Source: Microbacterium sp. p3-SID336
GTDB lineage: Bacteria > Actinomycetota > Actinomycetes > Actinomycetales > Microbacteriaceae
DNA length: 45,009 bases
Assembly (NCBI RefSeq): GCF_025143365.1
Contig: NZ_JALXPE010000034.1
Coordinates: 1-45,009 of the forward strand
Direction: 5' to 3'
Made by a program: the position numbers and the translations under genes. Positions within the stretch are counted from its first letter, which is position 1. The number at the start of each line of letters is the position of its first letter. The notes beneath the pieces were generated by a model. That model did not search any database. It was given only the letters and a program-made list of their open reading frames with translations, and was not told where the DNA came from. Below are positions 15,281-24,280 of this stretch, piece after piece.

Positions 15281-15879
15281 TTCTTGCCGAACAGGCCGCC
15301 GAGGATCCCGCCGAGGTCGATGCCGCCACCGGACCCCCCGGAGCGGCTGCCTCCGCCGAGGATCCCGCCGATCACATCGCCCAAGCCGCCGCCGGATCCG
15401 CCGGAGCCGCCGCTGTTCCCTCCGCCGAGCATCCCGCCGATCAGGTCGCCGATCCCGCCGGAGCTCTCCGCCTCGCCCGCCTGCGGAGTCTTCCCCTTGG
15501 TGGCGTTGGCGATCAGGCCCATCACGATGGGCGCGAGGATCGGCAGCAGCTTGCCGAAGTCGATGCCGGGGGTCTCCTTCGACTCGGTGAGCTTCTCGGT
15601 GACCTCCTTCTCCTTGGAGCCGAGGATGTGCGCGACGATCTTGCCGCCGTCGGCCTGATCGATGTCGTCGACGCGCGCTGCGCCGGTCGCACCCTCGTGC
15701 TTCTTCAGCGCCTTCTGGATCGCGGCGGAGCCCTCGGTGGTCTCGGCGTTCTTGGCCAGGCCGCCCAGCAGCACCGCTCCACCCTGCTCGACCGCGATCT
15801 TCGCCTCGTCACGGGAGACGCCCAGCTTCTGGGCGATGTCGTCGATCGGGACCTGGCTGAGGATGTCGTCGAGAGCCAT
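15277..15879 (-). CDS. DUF937-family protein
   Basis: A 200-residue protein. MALDDILSQVPIDDIAQKLGV, then GAVLLGGLAKNAETTEGSAAI, is the DUF937 pattern (YidB-like helical bundle). The last 60 residues are low-complexity Gly-rich repeats of the form GG-I/L-G-D-L/V-IGG-I/M-LGGG, ending GGILGGLFGKK. Start at ATG 15879 with AAGGA 6 nt upstream. TACTGT at 15923-15928 is a likely -10. The function of DUF937 proteins is not known. Confidence 0.85.
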   Translation of the reverse strand: MALDDILSQVPIDDIAQKLGVSRDEAKIAVEQGGAVLLGGLAKNAETTEGSAAIQKALKKHEGATGAARVDDIDQADGGKIVAHILGSKEKEVTEKLTESKETPGIDFGKLLPILAPIVMGLIANATKGKTPQAGEAESSGGIGDLIGGMLGGGNSGGSGGSGGGLGDVIGGILGGGSRSGGSGGGIDLGGILGGLFGKK

Positions 15880-15922
15880 GAGGATTCCTTCCGTCGGTGG
15901 GCGTTCGCCCGCGTCTCCGCTC

Positions 15923-15928
15923 ACAGTA
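15923..15928 (-). promoter_or_regulatory. Probable -10 of the DUF937 gene
   Basis: TACTGT on the minus strand, 43 nt before the start codon. It lies in the gap divergent with the DUF1023 operon. Confidence 0.4.
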
Positions 15929-15985
15929 ATAGGGAGCATCGCCGGATGGGGAGATCTGCCCATCGCCGCCGTCCGGGCCACCGCC

Positions 15986-15991
15986 TATCGT
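15986..15991 (+). promoter_or_regulatory. Probable -10 of the DUF1023 operon
   Basis: TATCGT 27 nt before ATG 16019, giving a leader of about 20 nt that carries GAAGGA. Confidence 0.45.
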
Positions 15992-16018
15992 GGGAGGCTC
16001 CGGGGGGAAGGACCGAGG

Positions 16019-16285
16019 ATGACCGATCTGGATGTGCAGCGCGACGCGCTCGACGCGGCGAAGGCGCGACTCACGTCGGCGGGCGCGCCGGTGATCACCT
16101 CGTGCCTGTCGTTCGCCGGGACCGGATCCGCCACTGTCGAGTCCGCGTTGGGTGAGGCCGAGGCGCTGCTGACGCAGATCCTCTCGGCGCTCGGGCAGAC
16201 CGCGGCGAACTCCGCCGCCGATGCAGCATCCATGGCCAGCACCTGGACGACCTCCGAAGACACCCTCGCGCAGGCGGCGCGATGA
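16019..16285 (+). CDS. Small helical protein, WXG100/ESX-like candidate
   Basis: An 88-residue Ala/Ser/Thr-rich protein predicted as two long helices with a turn, the size of WXG100 proteins. It lacks a WXG turn, but near its C-terminus has STWTTSED, a WxxxE pattern like the YxxxD/E type VII secretion signal. It starts at ATG 16019 with GAAGGA just upstream. Its ATGA overlap with the DUF1023 gene shows the two are made together, as expected for a type VII substrate pair. No secretion machinery is visible in this window, so secretion is inference. Confidence 0.6.
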   Translation: MTDLDVQRDALDAAKARLTSAGAPVITSCLSFAGTGSATVESALGEAEALLTQILSALGQTAANSAADAASMASTWTTSEDTLAQAAR

Positions 16286-18183
16286 GCCTCCCCGGACTGA
16301 TCGACGACCCGGCCCGCGGCGACGTGGGCGCGGTGAACGGCTCGGCTGCCGCATTCACCACGCGTGCCGGTTCCTCCCGCGCCCGGAAGACCGACGCGGA
16401 CACGGCCCTCGCGAGCCTCACGTCGATGACCTCCACGTCTGCGGATGCCCTCGGCGCTCGCGTGCTGCTGCTCGCGCAGCGGCTGGGTGAGGCGGAGGAA
16501 GGACTGGGCGGCATCTCCGCCGCGATCACCGCCTACGCGAGCGATCTCGAGGCGCTGAAGGCCGATGCCGCTCGCAAGCTGCGGGCGGCGCAGAACGCAT
16601 ACGACCACATCTTCGTCCGCCGCGCGGAGGCCCTGAACGCCGCGAGCGAGTTCGTCACCGGATGGGCGCTGCCCTGGGACGCGGTGCTGCCCTCGTGGAT
16701 GTACCTCGACGACCCGGGCTACCTGCACCGCTGGCAGAACGCGATCGACTCCTATTACACGGCTCGCGATGCGTACAACGCGCTGGGGGACGAACGCCGC
16801 ACGATCGACCAGCGCGCCGTGAGCGCGCTCGCCGCGGTTCCCCTGATCACCGCCGTCACGCAGGGTGGCAAGGTGGGCCTGTCGGGGTTCACGGCCGCGA
16901 GCCTGATCTGGGCGGGCGACGTGAACGCCATCACCGCGGAATCCCTCGCCGGGCTCGGCGCCCCCGACATCATCCGGGCGACCTGGAACGCGATGGACGA
17001 GGAGACCCAGGCCGCGCTCCTCGCCGCCTCCTCCCTCCTCCTCGGCAACCTCAACGGCATCCCGATCCAGGACCGAGTCACCGCGAACCACAAGAACATC
17101 CGGGATGAGATCGCGCGACGCGAAGCGGAGATCGCGCGGCTGCAGGCCCTGGTGGACGACCTCAAGACGGGCGACCGCGCCGACGCGTGGGAGGCGAAGG
17201 GCTACCTCGACGAGATCGCGAAGCTGCGCGCGCCGATCGAACCCTGGCAGCGTCTGCTCGAGCAGGACTACACGTGGTGGGACCAGTCGAACCAGAAGCA
17301 CGTCGAGAAAAAGGCGGGTGCCCGGGTCGTGGTGTTCGATCCCCGGGCCGATGCCATCGCGACCTATCAGGGACCCATCGATCCCGTCACAGGCGACATC
17401 CCTGCCTGGATCCGCAATGTCGCCGTCTCCGTTCCCGGAACGACGACGACCATCACCGACTTCGGGGACGGCACCGGCTCTTCCCTCTACCGTGCCGCGG
17501 TGCGAGAAAACGGTCCGTCCACCGCGGTCTTCCAGTGGGCAGGAGGGACGTTCCCGCAGTTGGAGCTTCCCGGTCCGACCGACGCGTCCTACTCGCGGGA
17601 TTTGGCTCCCAAGCTGGTCGATTTCGTCGCCGGGATCGATCGCCCCGCCGACTCCACACTCACCGTGCTCGGGCACAGCTACGGCGGGGCCACCGTCGGG
17701 CTCGCGGAGCAAGCGGGACTGAAGGCGGATCGCATCCTCTACGTCTCGGCCGCCGGCATGGGGAAGGACGTCGCCGGGCTCAGCGACTTCCCCTACACCG
17801 CCGATGTGCCCCACTACTCGATGATGGCCAGGAACGATGCGGTCGTGGGTCTCATCCAGGGCAAGGAGGGGGAGTGGCATGCCATCCATGGCCAGTCTCC
17901 CCTGACGGCCGAGGGTGTGATCAGGCTCGAGACCGGCTGGATGGATCACGGCGACCCCGACAGCACCGATCTCGAAGACCACGGCTTCCCGAGCGGGATC
18001 GAGAGCCACAGTTCGGTGATGAAGCCGGGGACGACCGCGTTCCACAACATCGTGGAGGTCATCATCGGTGGTGAGGCGATCACCTGGGCCCCGAACGAGT
18101 ACGTGACGGGCGGGTACTCGACCATCGTGGTCGATGGGATCGACGCCGCGGACTACGAGCCGCAGTATGTGAAGATCGACTGA
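16282..18183 (+). CDS. DUF1023 alpha/beta hydrolase with helical N-terminus
   Basis: A 633-residue protein. Residues 1 to about 130 are Ala-rich helices of the kind found at the N-terminus of type VII substrates. Residues about 150-330 are mixed, with a coiled coil (about 270-300). A DUF1023-type hydrolase domain follows from about 340, beginning at the ARVVVFDPRADAIATY stretch; the nucleophile elbow is GHSYGG with Ser466, and SSYMK-like SHSSVMKPGTTAFHN near the C-terminus probably supplies the His. There is no classical signal peptide. DUF1023 enzymes resemble lipases or esterases, but the substrate is unknown. Translationally coupled to both neighbours (ATGA upstream, TGATG downstream). Confidence 0.82.
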   Translation: MSLPGLIDDPARGDVGAVNGSAAAFTTRAGSSRARKTDADTALASLTSMTSTSADALGARVLLLAQRLGEAEEGLGGISAAITAYASDLEALKADAARKLRAAQNAYDHIFVRRAEALNAASEFVTGWALPWDAVLPSWMYLDDPGYLHRWQNAIDSYYTARDAYNALGDERRTIDQRAVSALAAVPLITAVTQGGKVGLSGFTAASLIWAGDVNAITAESLAGLGAPDIIRATWNAMDEETQAALLAASSLLLGNLNGIPIQDRVTANHKNIRDEIARREAEIARLQALVDDLKTGDRADAWEAKGYLDEIAKLRAPIEPWQRLLEQDYTWWDQSNQKHVEKKAGARVVVFDPRADAIATYQGPIDPVTGDIPAWIRNVAVSVPGTTTTITDFGDGTGSSLYRAAVRENGPSTAVFQWAGGTFPQLELPGPTDASYSRDLAPKLVDFVAGIDRPADSTLTVLGHSYGGATVGLAEQAGLKADRILYVSAAGMGKDVAGLSDFPYTADVPHYSMMARNDAVVGLIQGKEGEWHAIHGQSPLTAEGVIRLETGWMDHGDPDSTDLEDHGFPSGIESHSSVMKPGTTAFHNIVEVIIGGEAITWAPNEYVTGGYSTIVVDGIDAADYEPQYVKID

Positions 18184-18689
18184 TGCGGAGATCAGTCACG
18201 TTCGTCGCGCTGCTCGCAGGCGCGGCCCTTCTGGGAGGATGCGCTGTGTCGGTGGAGAGCCGCTTGGACGATTTCCGGAGCGAGGGCGAGGCCATCTCGC
18301 AGCAGATTGTGGAGTCGATTCCCGACGCCCTCGTCGCGCAGGCCGATTCCGACCTCGATTCGACGGGGCGCCTGGCGCCAAGTAGCGGCGATACCCCGCA
18401 GACACCGGCATGGTGGGAGGTGAGCACCACGGTCGACCTCGTGGAAGAGCCGACGACCTCGGAGCAGGCGGCGACGGCGGTCGCCGACGCGCTGGTCGCG
18501 GACGGGTGGACGAAGGCTCAGGAGAAGGGCTCCTCCGATCCCGTCTATCAGACGGACGAGTACCGCCGCGACGGCTGGTACGTGTCGATCTCCTGGGTGC
18601 TCTCGGCGCCCGACATCGTCGAGGACCTGGGTGTCCTCGTGGTCAGCCCTGACACGGTGCGCGGCGATCACGACGAAATCTCGTCCTGA
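18183..18689 (+). CDS. Lipoprotein A of the DUF1023 operon
   Basis: A 168-residue lipoprotein with lipobox LLGGC (Cys20). The mature part is acidic, with SRLDDFRSEGEAISQQIVESIPDAL, WWEVSTTVDL and a C-terminal TVRGDHDEISS. The same order of motifs is found in the next gene, so the two are tandem paralogues. The start codon overlaps the hydrolase stop by one base (TGATG). Located on the outer face of the membrane. The function is unknown; a partner or protective role toward the hydrolase is a reasonable guess from its position only. Confidence 0.78.
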   Translation: MRRSVTFVALLAGAALLGGCAVSVESRLDDFRSEGEAISQQIVESIPDALVAQADSDLDSTGRLAPSSGDTPQTPAWWEVSTTVDLVEEPTTSEQAATAVADALVADGWTKAQEKGSSDPVYQTDEYRRDGWYVSISWVLSAPDIVEDLGVLVVSPDTVRGDHDEISS

Positions 18690-18692
18690 CCC

Positions 18693-19205
18693 GTGCGACG
18701 ACTGCTCGCGGCGGCGCTGCTCGGCATCGCTCTCGTGCTGAGCTCGTGTGCCTCTGCGGGCGACAGCCGAATCGAGGAGTACGAGGCGGAGGCCGAGAGC
18801 CTGGTCGACGAGATGATCGCCCTCATCCCGGCCGACCTGGCGCCGGCGATCGAGCCCGATGCCGAGTCCCGCGGGCGCATGGTGCCGAACCCGGTCTCTG
18901 CCGACCCGTCGCCCGACGACTCGGTGTGGTGGCAGGTGGATGTCTATGTCGAGCCCGTGCAGCGCCCCGCCGCCTCGGAGGATGCGGCGTCGGCGATCGC
19001 GTCCGGACTCATCGCCGGCGGGTGGGAGCACACTGACGCGCGCGAGACCGGAGAGGGCAGGCGGACCGCGGACGCGTACACGAAGGACGACTGGTTCGTC
19101 GAGGTGACCTGGGTCCGCTCCGAGGAGGGCAAGTTCGAGACCGTCGAGCTGTCCGTCCTCAGCCCGAAGACAATCCGTGGCGACCACGACGAGATCCGCT
19201 CCTGA
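18693..19205 (+). CDS. Lipoprotein B, tandem paralogue of lipoprotein A
   Basis: A 170-residue lipoprotein with lipobox VLSSC (Cys19), GTG start 3 nt after the previous stop. It shares with lipoprotein A the SRIEEYEAEAESL helix, VWWQVDVYVEP strand, a DDWFVEVTWV strand and the tail TIRGDHDEIRS. Divergence elsewhere is considerable, so the duplication is old. Last gene of the operon; hpt follows with its own promoter. Confidence 0.78.
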   Translation: MRRLLAAALLGIALVLSSCASAGDSRIEEYEAEAESLVDEMIALIPADLAPAIEPDAESRGRMVPNPVSADPSPDDSVWWQVDVYVEPVQRPAASEDAASAIASGLIAGGWEHTDARETGEGRRTADAYTKDDWFVEVTWVRSEEGKFETVELSVLSPKTIRGDHDEIRS

Positions 19206-19247
19206 CGTGTCGGGCGGCCTCGGGGCGGAGCATCGGCCGTCGTCGCC

Positions 19248-19253
19248 TAAAAT
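19248..19253 (+). promoter_or_regulatory. Leaderless-type -10 (TAAAAT)
   Basis: TAAAAT ends 6 nt before ATG 19260 of hpt. It is the best -10 match in the window. Confidence 0.7.
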
Positions 19254-19259
19254 CGATCC

Positions 19260-19811
19260 ATGCGCGCCGCGGAGATCCAGGACGACCTTGCACAGATCCT
19301 CGTCACCGAGGAGGAGATCCACGCCAAGCTCGAAGAGCTCGCGCAGCGGGTCGCCGCCGACTACGAGGGCAAGGATCTGATCCTCGTCGGTGTGCTCAAG
19401 GGCGCGGTCATGGTCATGGCCGACTTCGCCCGCGCGCTGCCGTTCCACGCCCCGATGGATTGGATGGCGGTGTCCAGCTACGGCGCCAGCACGAAGTCGA
19501 GCGGTGTGGTGCAGATCCGGAAGGACCTCGACACCGATCTGCACGGCAAGCACGTGCTGATCGTCGAGGACATCATCGACTCCGGTCTCACCCTGAGCTG
19601 GCTGCTGGAGAACTTCGAGTCCCGCGGTGCGGAGTCGATCGAGGTGCTGGCGCTGCTGCGCAAGCCGGAGGCGGCGAAGGTCGAGATCGACTGCAAGTAC
19701 GTCGGCTTCGACATCCCGGTGGAGTTCGTGGTCGGCTACGGCCTCGACTACGCCGAGCGGTACCGCAACCTGCGTGATGTCGCCGTGCTCGCTCCCCACG
19801 TCTACAGCTGA
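19260..19811 (+). CDS. hpt: Hypoxanthine phosphoribosyltransferase
   Basis: A 183-residue purine salvage enzyme that joins hypoxanthine or guanine to PRPP in the cytosol. The PRPP-binding motif VLIVEDIIDSGLTL is present, with GVLKGAVMVMADF upstream and the base-contact region VGFDIPVEFVVGYGLDY downstream. Length is normal. hpt beside ftsH is a common actinobacterial order. The leaderless promoter fixes the start. Confidence 0.96.
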   Translation: MRAAEIQDDLAQILVTEEEIHAKLEELAQRVAADYEGKDLILVGVLKGAVMVMADFARALPFHAPMDWMAVSSYGASTKSSGVVQIRKDLDTDLHGKHVLIVEDIIDSGLTLSWLLENFESRGAESIEVLALLRKPEAAKVEIDCKYVGFDIPVEFVVGYGLDYAERYRNLRDVAVLAPHVYS

Positions 19812-19880
19812 CCCCGCCCGCGCCCGCTCGCGGCGGTACGCCGTGGGTGAACGCACAGCGGCCCCCTAGCGGGGAGGCGA

Positions 19881-19886
19881 TACGCT
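19881..19886 (+). promoter_or_regulatory. -10 element of ftsH (TACGCT)
   Basis: TACGCT ends 9 nt before ATG 19896, giving a leader of about 2-3 nt (nearly leaderless). Confidence 0.5.
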
Positions 19887-19895
19887 GATCCGACC

Positions 19896-21896
19896 ATGGA
19901 TGTGAAGAAGCTCACCCGCAACCCGCTGATCTACGTCGCACTCATCGGCGTGCTGCTCTTCGGCGGGTTCCTGCTGATCTCCAACCTCGGCGCGCCGAAG
20001 CAGATCACCACGCAGCAGGGTCTCGAGCTCCTCTCCGGCAAGACCGTCACCGAGGTCGTCACGACCGATGGCGACCAGCGCGTCGACATGACGCTGTCGA
20101 AGCCCTTCGAGGGCTCCGAGAACGTGCAGTTCTACTACGTCGAGGCGCGTGCCGATGAGGTGGTCTCGGCGATCGACGCGGCCGCTCCGAAGGACGGCTT
20201 CAACGACGCCGTGCCGCGCGCGACCTGGTTCGACGGCTTCCTCTCCCTCCTGCTCCCGCTCGTGCTGCTCGGCCTGCTGTTCTGGTGGCTGCTCTCGTCC
20301 ATGCAGGGCGGCGGCGGCAAGGTCATGCAGTTCGGCAAGTCCAAGGCCAAGCTGGTCAACAAAGAGACGCCGACGGTCACGTTCGCCGATGTCGCTGGCG
20401 CCGACGAGGCCATCGAGGAGCTCCACGAGATCAAGGAGTTCCTGCAGGACCCGGCGAAGTTCCAGGCGATCGGCGCCCGCATCCCGAAGGGCGTGCTGCT
20501 GTACGGCCCTCCCGGAACCGGCAAGACGCTCCTCGCCCGCGCGGTGGCCGGCGAGGCCGGAGCCCCCTTCTACTCGATCTCCGGCTCGGACTTCGTGGAG
20601 ATGTTCGTGGGCGTCGGCGCCTCCCGCGTGCGCGATCTGTTCAGCCAGGCGAAGGAGAACGCGCCGGCCATCATCTTCATCGACGAGATCGACGCGGTCG
20701 GCCGCCACCGCGGCGCCGGCATGGGCGGCGGCAACGACGAGCGCGAGCAGACGCTCAACCAGATGCTCGTCGAGATGGACGGCTTCGACCCGAACGCGAA
20801 CGTCATCGTGATCGCCGCCACGAACCGTCCCGACATCCTCGACCCCGCGCTGCTGCGTCCCGGCCGCTTCGACCGTCAGATCGGTGTCGACGCCCCCGAC
20901 CTCAAGGGCCGCCAGCGGATCCTCGAGGTGCACGCCAAGGGCAAGCCGCTGTCGAAGAGCGTCGACCTGGAGGTCGTGGCCCGCAAGACGCCCGGGTTCA
21001 CCGGTGCCGACCTCGCGAACGTGCTGAACGAGGCCGCGCTGCTCACGGCGCGGTCGAACGCGCAGCTCATCGACAACCGTGCGCTGGATGAGGCGATCGA
21101 CCGCGTGATCGCCGGTCCGCAGCGCCGCACCCGCGTGATGAAGGACAAGGAGAAGCTCATCACGGCGTATCACGAGGGCGGTCATGCGCTCGCGGCGGCG
21201 GCGATGAACTACACCGACCCCGTGACGAAGATCACGATCCTGCCCCGCGGCAAGGCGCTGGGCTACACCATGGTGCTGCCGGTCGACGACAAGTACTCCG
21301 TCACCCGCAACGAGCTGCAGGACCAGCTCACCTATGCCATGGGCGGCCGCGTGGCCGAGGAGATCGTCTTCCACGATCCGACCACCGGCGCCTCGAACGA
21401 CATCGAGAAGGCCACGTCGATCGCCCGCAAGATGGTGATCGAGTACGGCATGACGACGCAGGTCGGTCCGGTGAAGCTCGGGACCGAAGGCGGCGACATG
21501 TTCGTCGCGCGCGACATGGGCCGCGGCCGCGAGTACTCCGAGAAGGTCGCGGAGCGCGTGGACGCCGAGGTGCGGGCGCTGATCGAACAGGCGCACAACG
21601 AGGCGTATGCGGTGATCAGCGAGAACCGCGACATCCTCGACCGCCTCGCCCTGGCACTGCTCGAGGAGGAGACCCTCGACCACAACCGCATCGCCGAGAT
21701 CTTCACCGAGGTGAAGAAGCTCCCGGAGCGGCCGCTGTGGCTGTCGAGCGAAGACCGCCCGGTGTCGGAGCGCCCGCCCATCGAGGTGCCGCGCAAGGAC
21801 GTGTCCCTCGCCGCATCGGTCGAGGCCCCCGCCGCCGCACCGCGGACCCAGCAGGGATCGGCAGGCGCAGGCAACCCCCGCCCCGCGACGGCGTGA
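19896..21896 (+). CDS. ftsH: ATP-dependent zinc metalloprotease FtsH
   Basis: A 666-residue membrane AAA+ protease that unfolds and degrades membrane and regulatory proteins. There are two membrane helices (about residues 11-30 and 114-134) with a short outside domain between them. Walker A GPPGTGKT is at 204-211, Walker B IIFIDEID and the second region of homology ([19 protein letters not shown]) follow. The zinc site is HEGGH at 426-430 and the later ligand is in [15 protein letters not shown] in place of the common HEAGH keeps the HExxH ligands. Hexameric in the family. folE starts one base after its stop, so the folate genes may be co-transcribed. Confidence 0.97.
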   Translation: MDVKKLTRNPLIYVALIGVLLFGGFLLISNLGAPKQITTQQGLELLSGKTVTEVVTTDGDQRVDMTLSKPFEGSENVQFYYVEARADEVVSAIDAAAPKDGFNDAVPRATWFDGFLSLLLPLVLLGLLFWWLLSSMQGGGGKVMQFGKSKAKLVNKETPTVTFADVAGADEAIEELHEIKEFLQDPAKFQAIGARIPKGVLLYGPPGTGKTLLARAVAGEAGAPFYSISGSDFVEMFVGVGASRVRDLFSQAKENAPAIIFIDEIDAVGRHRGAGMGGGNDEREQTLNQMLVEMDGFDPNANVIVIAATNRPDILDPALLRPGRFDRQIGVDAPDLKGRQRILEVHAKGKPLSKSVDLEVVARKTPGFTGADLANVLNEAALLTARSNAQLIDNRALDEAIDRVIAGPQRRTRVMKDKEKLITAYHEGGHALAAAAMNYTDPVTKITILPRGKALGYTMVLPVDDKYSVTRNELQDQLTYAMGGRVAEEIVFHDPTTGASNDIEKATSIARKMVIEYGMTTQVGPVKLGTEGGDMFVARDMGRGREYSEKVAERVDAEVRALIEQAHNEAYAVISENRDILDRLALALLEEETLDHNRIAEIFTEVKKLPERPLWLSSEDRPVSERPPIEVPRKDVSLAASVEAPAAAPRTQQGSAGAGNPRPATA

Positions 21897-21897
21897 C

Positions 21898-22506
21898 GTG
21901 ACGGTCGACAGACAGCGCGTCGAAGGGCTCACCCGGGAACTCCTGGAGGCGATCGGCGAAGACCCCGACCGCCCGGGGATCCGGCAGACACCCGCCCGCA
22001 TGGCCGAGCTGTACGCGGAGTTCTTCTCCGGCGTGGGGGAGGACCCTGCCGCGCCGCTCGCGCACACCATCAGCGTCACCAGGGGCCCCGCGCCCGACAC
22101 GCTGCCGTCCGGCGCCGTGCTGCTGCGCGACATCCGCTTCCGCTCGGTGTGCGAGCACCATCTGCTGCCGTTCGCCGGCCACGCGCACATCGCCTACCTT
22201 CCGGGCGAGCAGGTCGTGGGGCTCGGTGCGCTGGTGCGCGTGGTGGAGATCCTCGCCGCGCGTCCGCAGGTGCAGGAGCGTCTGGGCGAGCAGATCGCGG
22301 ACACGATCGCCGAGCACCTCGACACCCGGGGAGTGCTGGTGGTGCTGGACGCCAGCCACGGCTGCGTCACCATGCGCGGCGGCCGGCAGACCGACGCCTC
22401 GACCCTCACGATCGCCGCGCGCGGCGTCTACACCGACGCGGTCGCCAGGGCGGAGCTGGTCACCCTGATCGGCATGTCCGTCCCCGCCGCAGGGACCGGG
22501 CGCTGA
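21898..22506 (+). CDS. folE: GTP cyclohydrolase I
   Basis: A 202-residue cytosolic enzyme that converts GTP to 7,8-dihydroneopterin triphosphate, the first step of folate synthesis. Zinc ligands C85 and H88 lie in SVCEHHLLPF, and the second cysteine is in ASHGCVTMRG. The substrate-site residues GLGALVR and QERLGEQI are as in the family. GTG 21898 follows the ftsH stop by one base. Its stop overlaps folP (TGATG). Confidence 0.96.
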   Translation: MTVDRQRVEGLTRELLEAIGEDPDRPGIRQTPARMAELYAEFFSGVGEDPAAPLAHTISVTRGPAPDTLPSGAVLLRDIRFRSVCEHHLLPFAGHAHIAYLPGEQVVGLGALVRVVEILAARPQVQERLGEQIADTIAEHLDTRGVLVVLDASHGCVTMRGGRQTDASTLTIAARGVYTDAVARAELVTLIGMSVPAAGTGR

Positions 22507-23315
22507 TGACAGGCATCTGGGGCATCGTCAACGTCACCCCCGACTCGTTCAGCGACGGCGGCCGCTACCTCGACGCGGATCGCGCCGTCGCCCACGGCCT
22601 GCGGCTCCGGGCAGACGGGGCCACCGTGCTCGACGTCGGCGGCGAGTCCACGCGGCCAGGCGCGGAGCGCGTCGACCCCGCGGAGGAGCAGCGGCGGGTC
22701 CTTCCCGTGATCGAGGAGCTCACCGCGGCGGGGGTGCCGGTGAGCATCGACACGCTGAACGCGTCGACGGCGGCCGCTGCGGTGCGGGCCGGCGCCCGGA
22801 TCGTCAACGACGTCTCGGGCGGACTGGCCGACCCGGAGATGCGGGCGGCCGTCGCCGCCTCGGGCGCGGACTTCGCGATCGGCCACTGGCGCGGCTTCTC
22901 GGCGGACATGTACGCCAACGCGGAGTACCGGCGGGTGGCGCGCGAGGTCGCGGGCGAGCTGCAGGAGCGCATCGGCGAGGCCGCGGCTGCCGGCATCGCG
23001 CCCTCGCGGCTGATCGTCGACCCCGGCATCGGCTTCGCGAAAGCAGGGTCGCAGAACTGGGACGTGCTGCGCGGTCTCGACGAGATCCTGGCGCTCGGTC
23101 CCCGGGTGCTCATCGGCACATCGCGCAAGCGGTTCCTGGCCGACGTGCTGAGCGCCGCAGACCACGGCGACCACGCGGTCTCCGTCGAGCGACGCGACCT
23201 GGCCACCGCGGTCACCAGCGCCCTCGCCGCACAGGCCGGGGTGTGGGCGGTGCGCGTGCACGATGTGGCGGCGACCCGCGACGCTCTGGCGATCGCCAGG
23301 GCCTGGCACGGCTGA
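22506..23315 (+). CDS. folP: Dihydropteroate synthase
   Basis: A 269-residue TIM-barrel enzyme that joins dihydropterin pyrophosphate with p-aminobenzoate; it is the sulfonamide target. It shows NVTPDSFSDGG near residue 9, VLDVGGESTRPGA, SIDTLNA, IVNDVSGG, IVDPGIGFAK and IGTSRKRF. ATG 22506 overlaps the folE stop by one base. An open frame reaching back into folE is not coding. Confidence 0.96.
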   Translation: MTGIWGIVNVTPDSFSDGGRYLDADRAVAHGLRLRADGATVLDVGGESTRPGAERVDPAEEQRRVLPVIEELTAAGVPVSIDTLNASTAAAAVRAGARIVNDVSGGLADPEMRAAVAASGADFAIGHWRGFSADMYANAEYRRVAREVAGELQERIGEAAAAGIAPSRLIVDPGIGFAKAGSQNWDVLRGLDEILALGPRVLIGTSRKRFLADVLSAADHGDHAVSVERRDLATAVTSALAAQAGVWAVRVHDVAATRDALAIARAWHG

Positions 23316-23336
23316 GTGCGCGTCGGAGCATCGCCG

Positions 23337-23342
23337 TACGCT
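23337..23342 (+). promoter_or_regulatory. Leaderless-type -10 (TACGCT)
   Basis: TACGCT ends 6 nt before ATG 23349 of folB, inside the folate run. It may add a second entry point for folB-folK and the genes beyond. Confidence 0.45.
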
Positions 23343-23348
23343 AGGAGC

Positions 23349-23744
23349 ATGGACTTCCTCGACGAGATCGTGCTGACAGGGCTGACGGTGTTCGGCCGCC
23401 ACGGCGTCTACGCGCACGAGCGCGAGGAGGGGCAGGAGTTCGTGATCGACCTCCGCCTTCAGCTGTCGCTCGAGCAGGCCGCGACCTCGGATGACGTGGC
23501 CGACACCGTGCACTACGGCGAGCTCGCCGAGCGCGTGGCCGCTGTCGTGTCGGGCGAGCCGGTGAACCTCATCGAGACGCTCGCGGCCAGGATCGCCGAC
23601 GCCGCCCTCGACGACCGGCGCGTGCAGGGCGTCTCGGTGACGGTGCACAAGCCGCACGCACCCATCCCGCTCACGTTCGCCGATGTCGCCGTGACCGTGC
23701 ACCGCACACGCGCGCCGGAGGCCCTGGAGGACATCACCGCATGA
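23349..23744 (+). CDS. folB: Dihydroneopterin aldolase
   Basis: A 131-residue enzyme that cleaves dihydroneopterin to hydroxymethyl-dihydropterin and glycolaldehyde. LTGLTVFGRHGVYAHEREEGQEF and the NLIETLAARIAD and KPHAPIPLTFADV stretches match the family. ATG 23349 agrees with the family start (MDFLDEIVLTG). GTG 23316 would add 11 residues without support. It overlaps folK by 4 nt. Confidence 0.95.
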   Translation: MDFLDEIVLTGLTVFGRHGVYAHEREEGQEFVIDLRLQLSLEQAATSDDVADTVHYGELAERVAAVVSGEPVNLIETLAARIADAALDDRRVQGVSVTVHKPHAPIPLTFADVAVTVHRTRAPEALEDITA

Positions 23745-24280
23745 GCCGCAATCTCACGATGCCTCCCACGGTGCCCGCACCGCGTGCCGGGCGACCGGAG
23801 GCGGTCGCCGTGGTGGCGCTCGGCGCGAACCTCGGTGACCGCCGTGGCACGATCCGCGCCGCCGTCGAGCGCATCCGTCGGCTTCCCCTCGTGAGCGATG
23901 TGCGCGTCTCCCGCCTCTTCGAGACGGTGGCCGTGCGACTCGACGGCCCCGACCCGGACGCGCCAGGGTACGTGAACGCGGTGGCGCTCGTCACCACACG
24001 GCTCGCCCCCGAGATCCTGCTCGGGATGCTGCACGCGATCGAGGACGAGAACGGGCGGGTGCGCGAGGAGCGGTGGGGCGACCGCACCCTCGACCTCGAC
24101 CTGATCGCCTACGGCGAGGTGGAGTCCGACGATCCGCGGCTGGAGCTGCCCCACCCGCGCGCGGCGCAGCGGCTGTTCGTGCTCGAGCCCTGGCTCGACG
24201 TCGACCCGGACGCGGAGCTGCACGGTCACGGTCGCGTGGCCGACCTCGCGGCGGCCCTGCGCGCGCGGGGCGAGGGATGA
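23741..24280 (+). CDS. folK: Hydroxymethyl-dihydropterin pyrophosphokinase
   Basis: A 179-residue kinase that transfers pyrophosphate from ATP to hydroxymethyl-dihydropterin, making the FolP substrate. GANLGDRRGTI, then FETVAV, PGYVNAV and the ERWGDRTLDLDLI motif carrying the metal-binding Asp residues are all seen. The first 20 residues are a Pro-rich extension beyond the usual start. ATGA overlaps at both ends indicate tight coupling. Confidence 0.95.
   Translation: MSRNLTMPPTVPAPRAGRPEAVAVVALGANLGDRRGTIRAAVERIRRLPLVSDVRVSRLFETVAVRLDGPDPDAPGYVNAVALVTTRLAPEILLGMLHAIEDENGRVREERWGDRTLDLDLIAYGEVESDDPRLELPHPRAAQRLFVLEPWLDVDPDAELHGHGRVADLAAALRARGEG

Noticed and set aside
21171..21185. HEGGH in FtsH in place of HEAGH
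   Set aside because: The two His and the Glu of HExxH are kept, so no loss of function is indicated.
19866..22190. Open frame of 774 codons opposite ftsH
   Set aside because: Arg/His/Gly-rich shadow of ftsH and folE with no family character; the plus-strand proteins are unmistakable.
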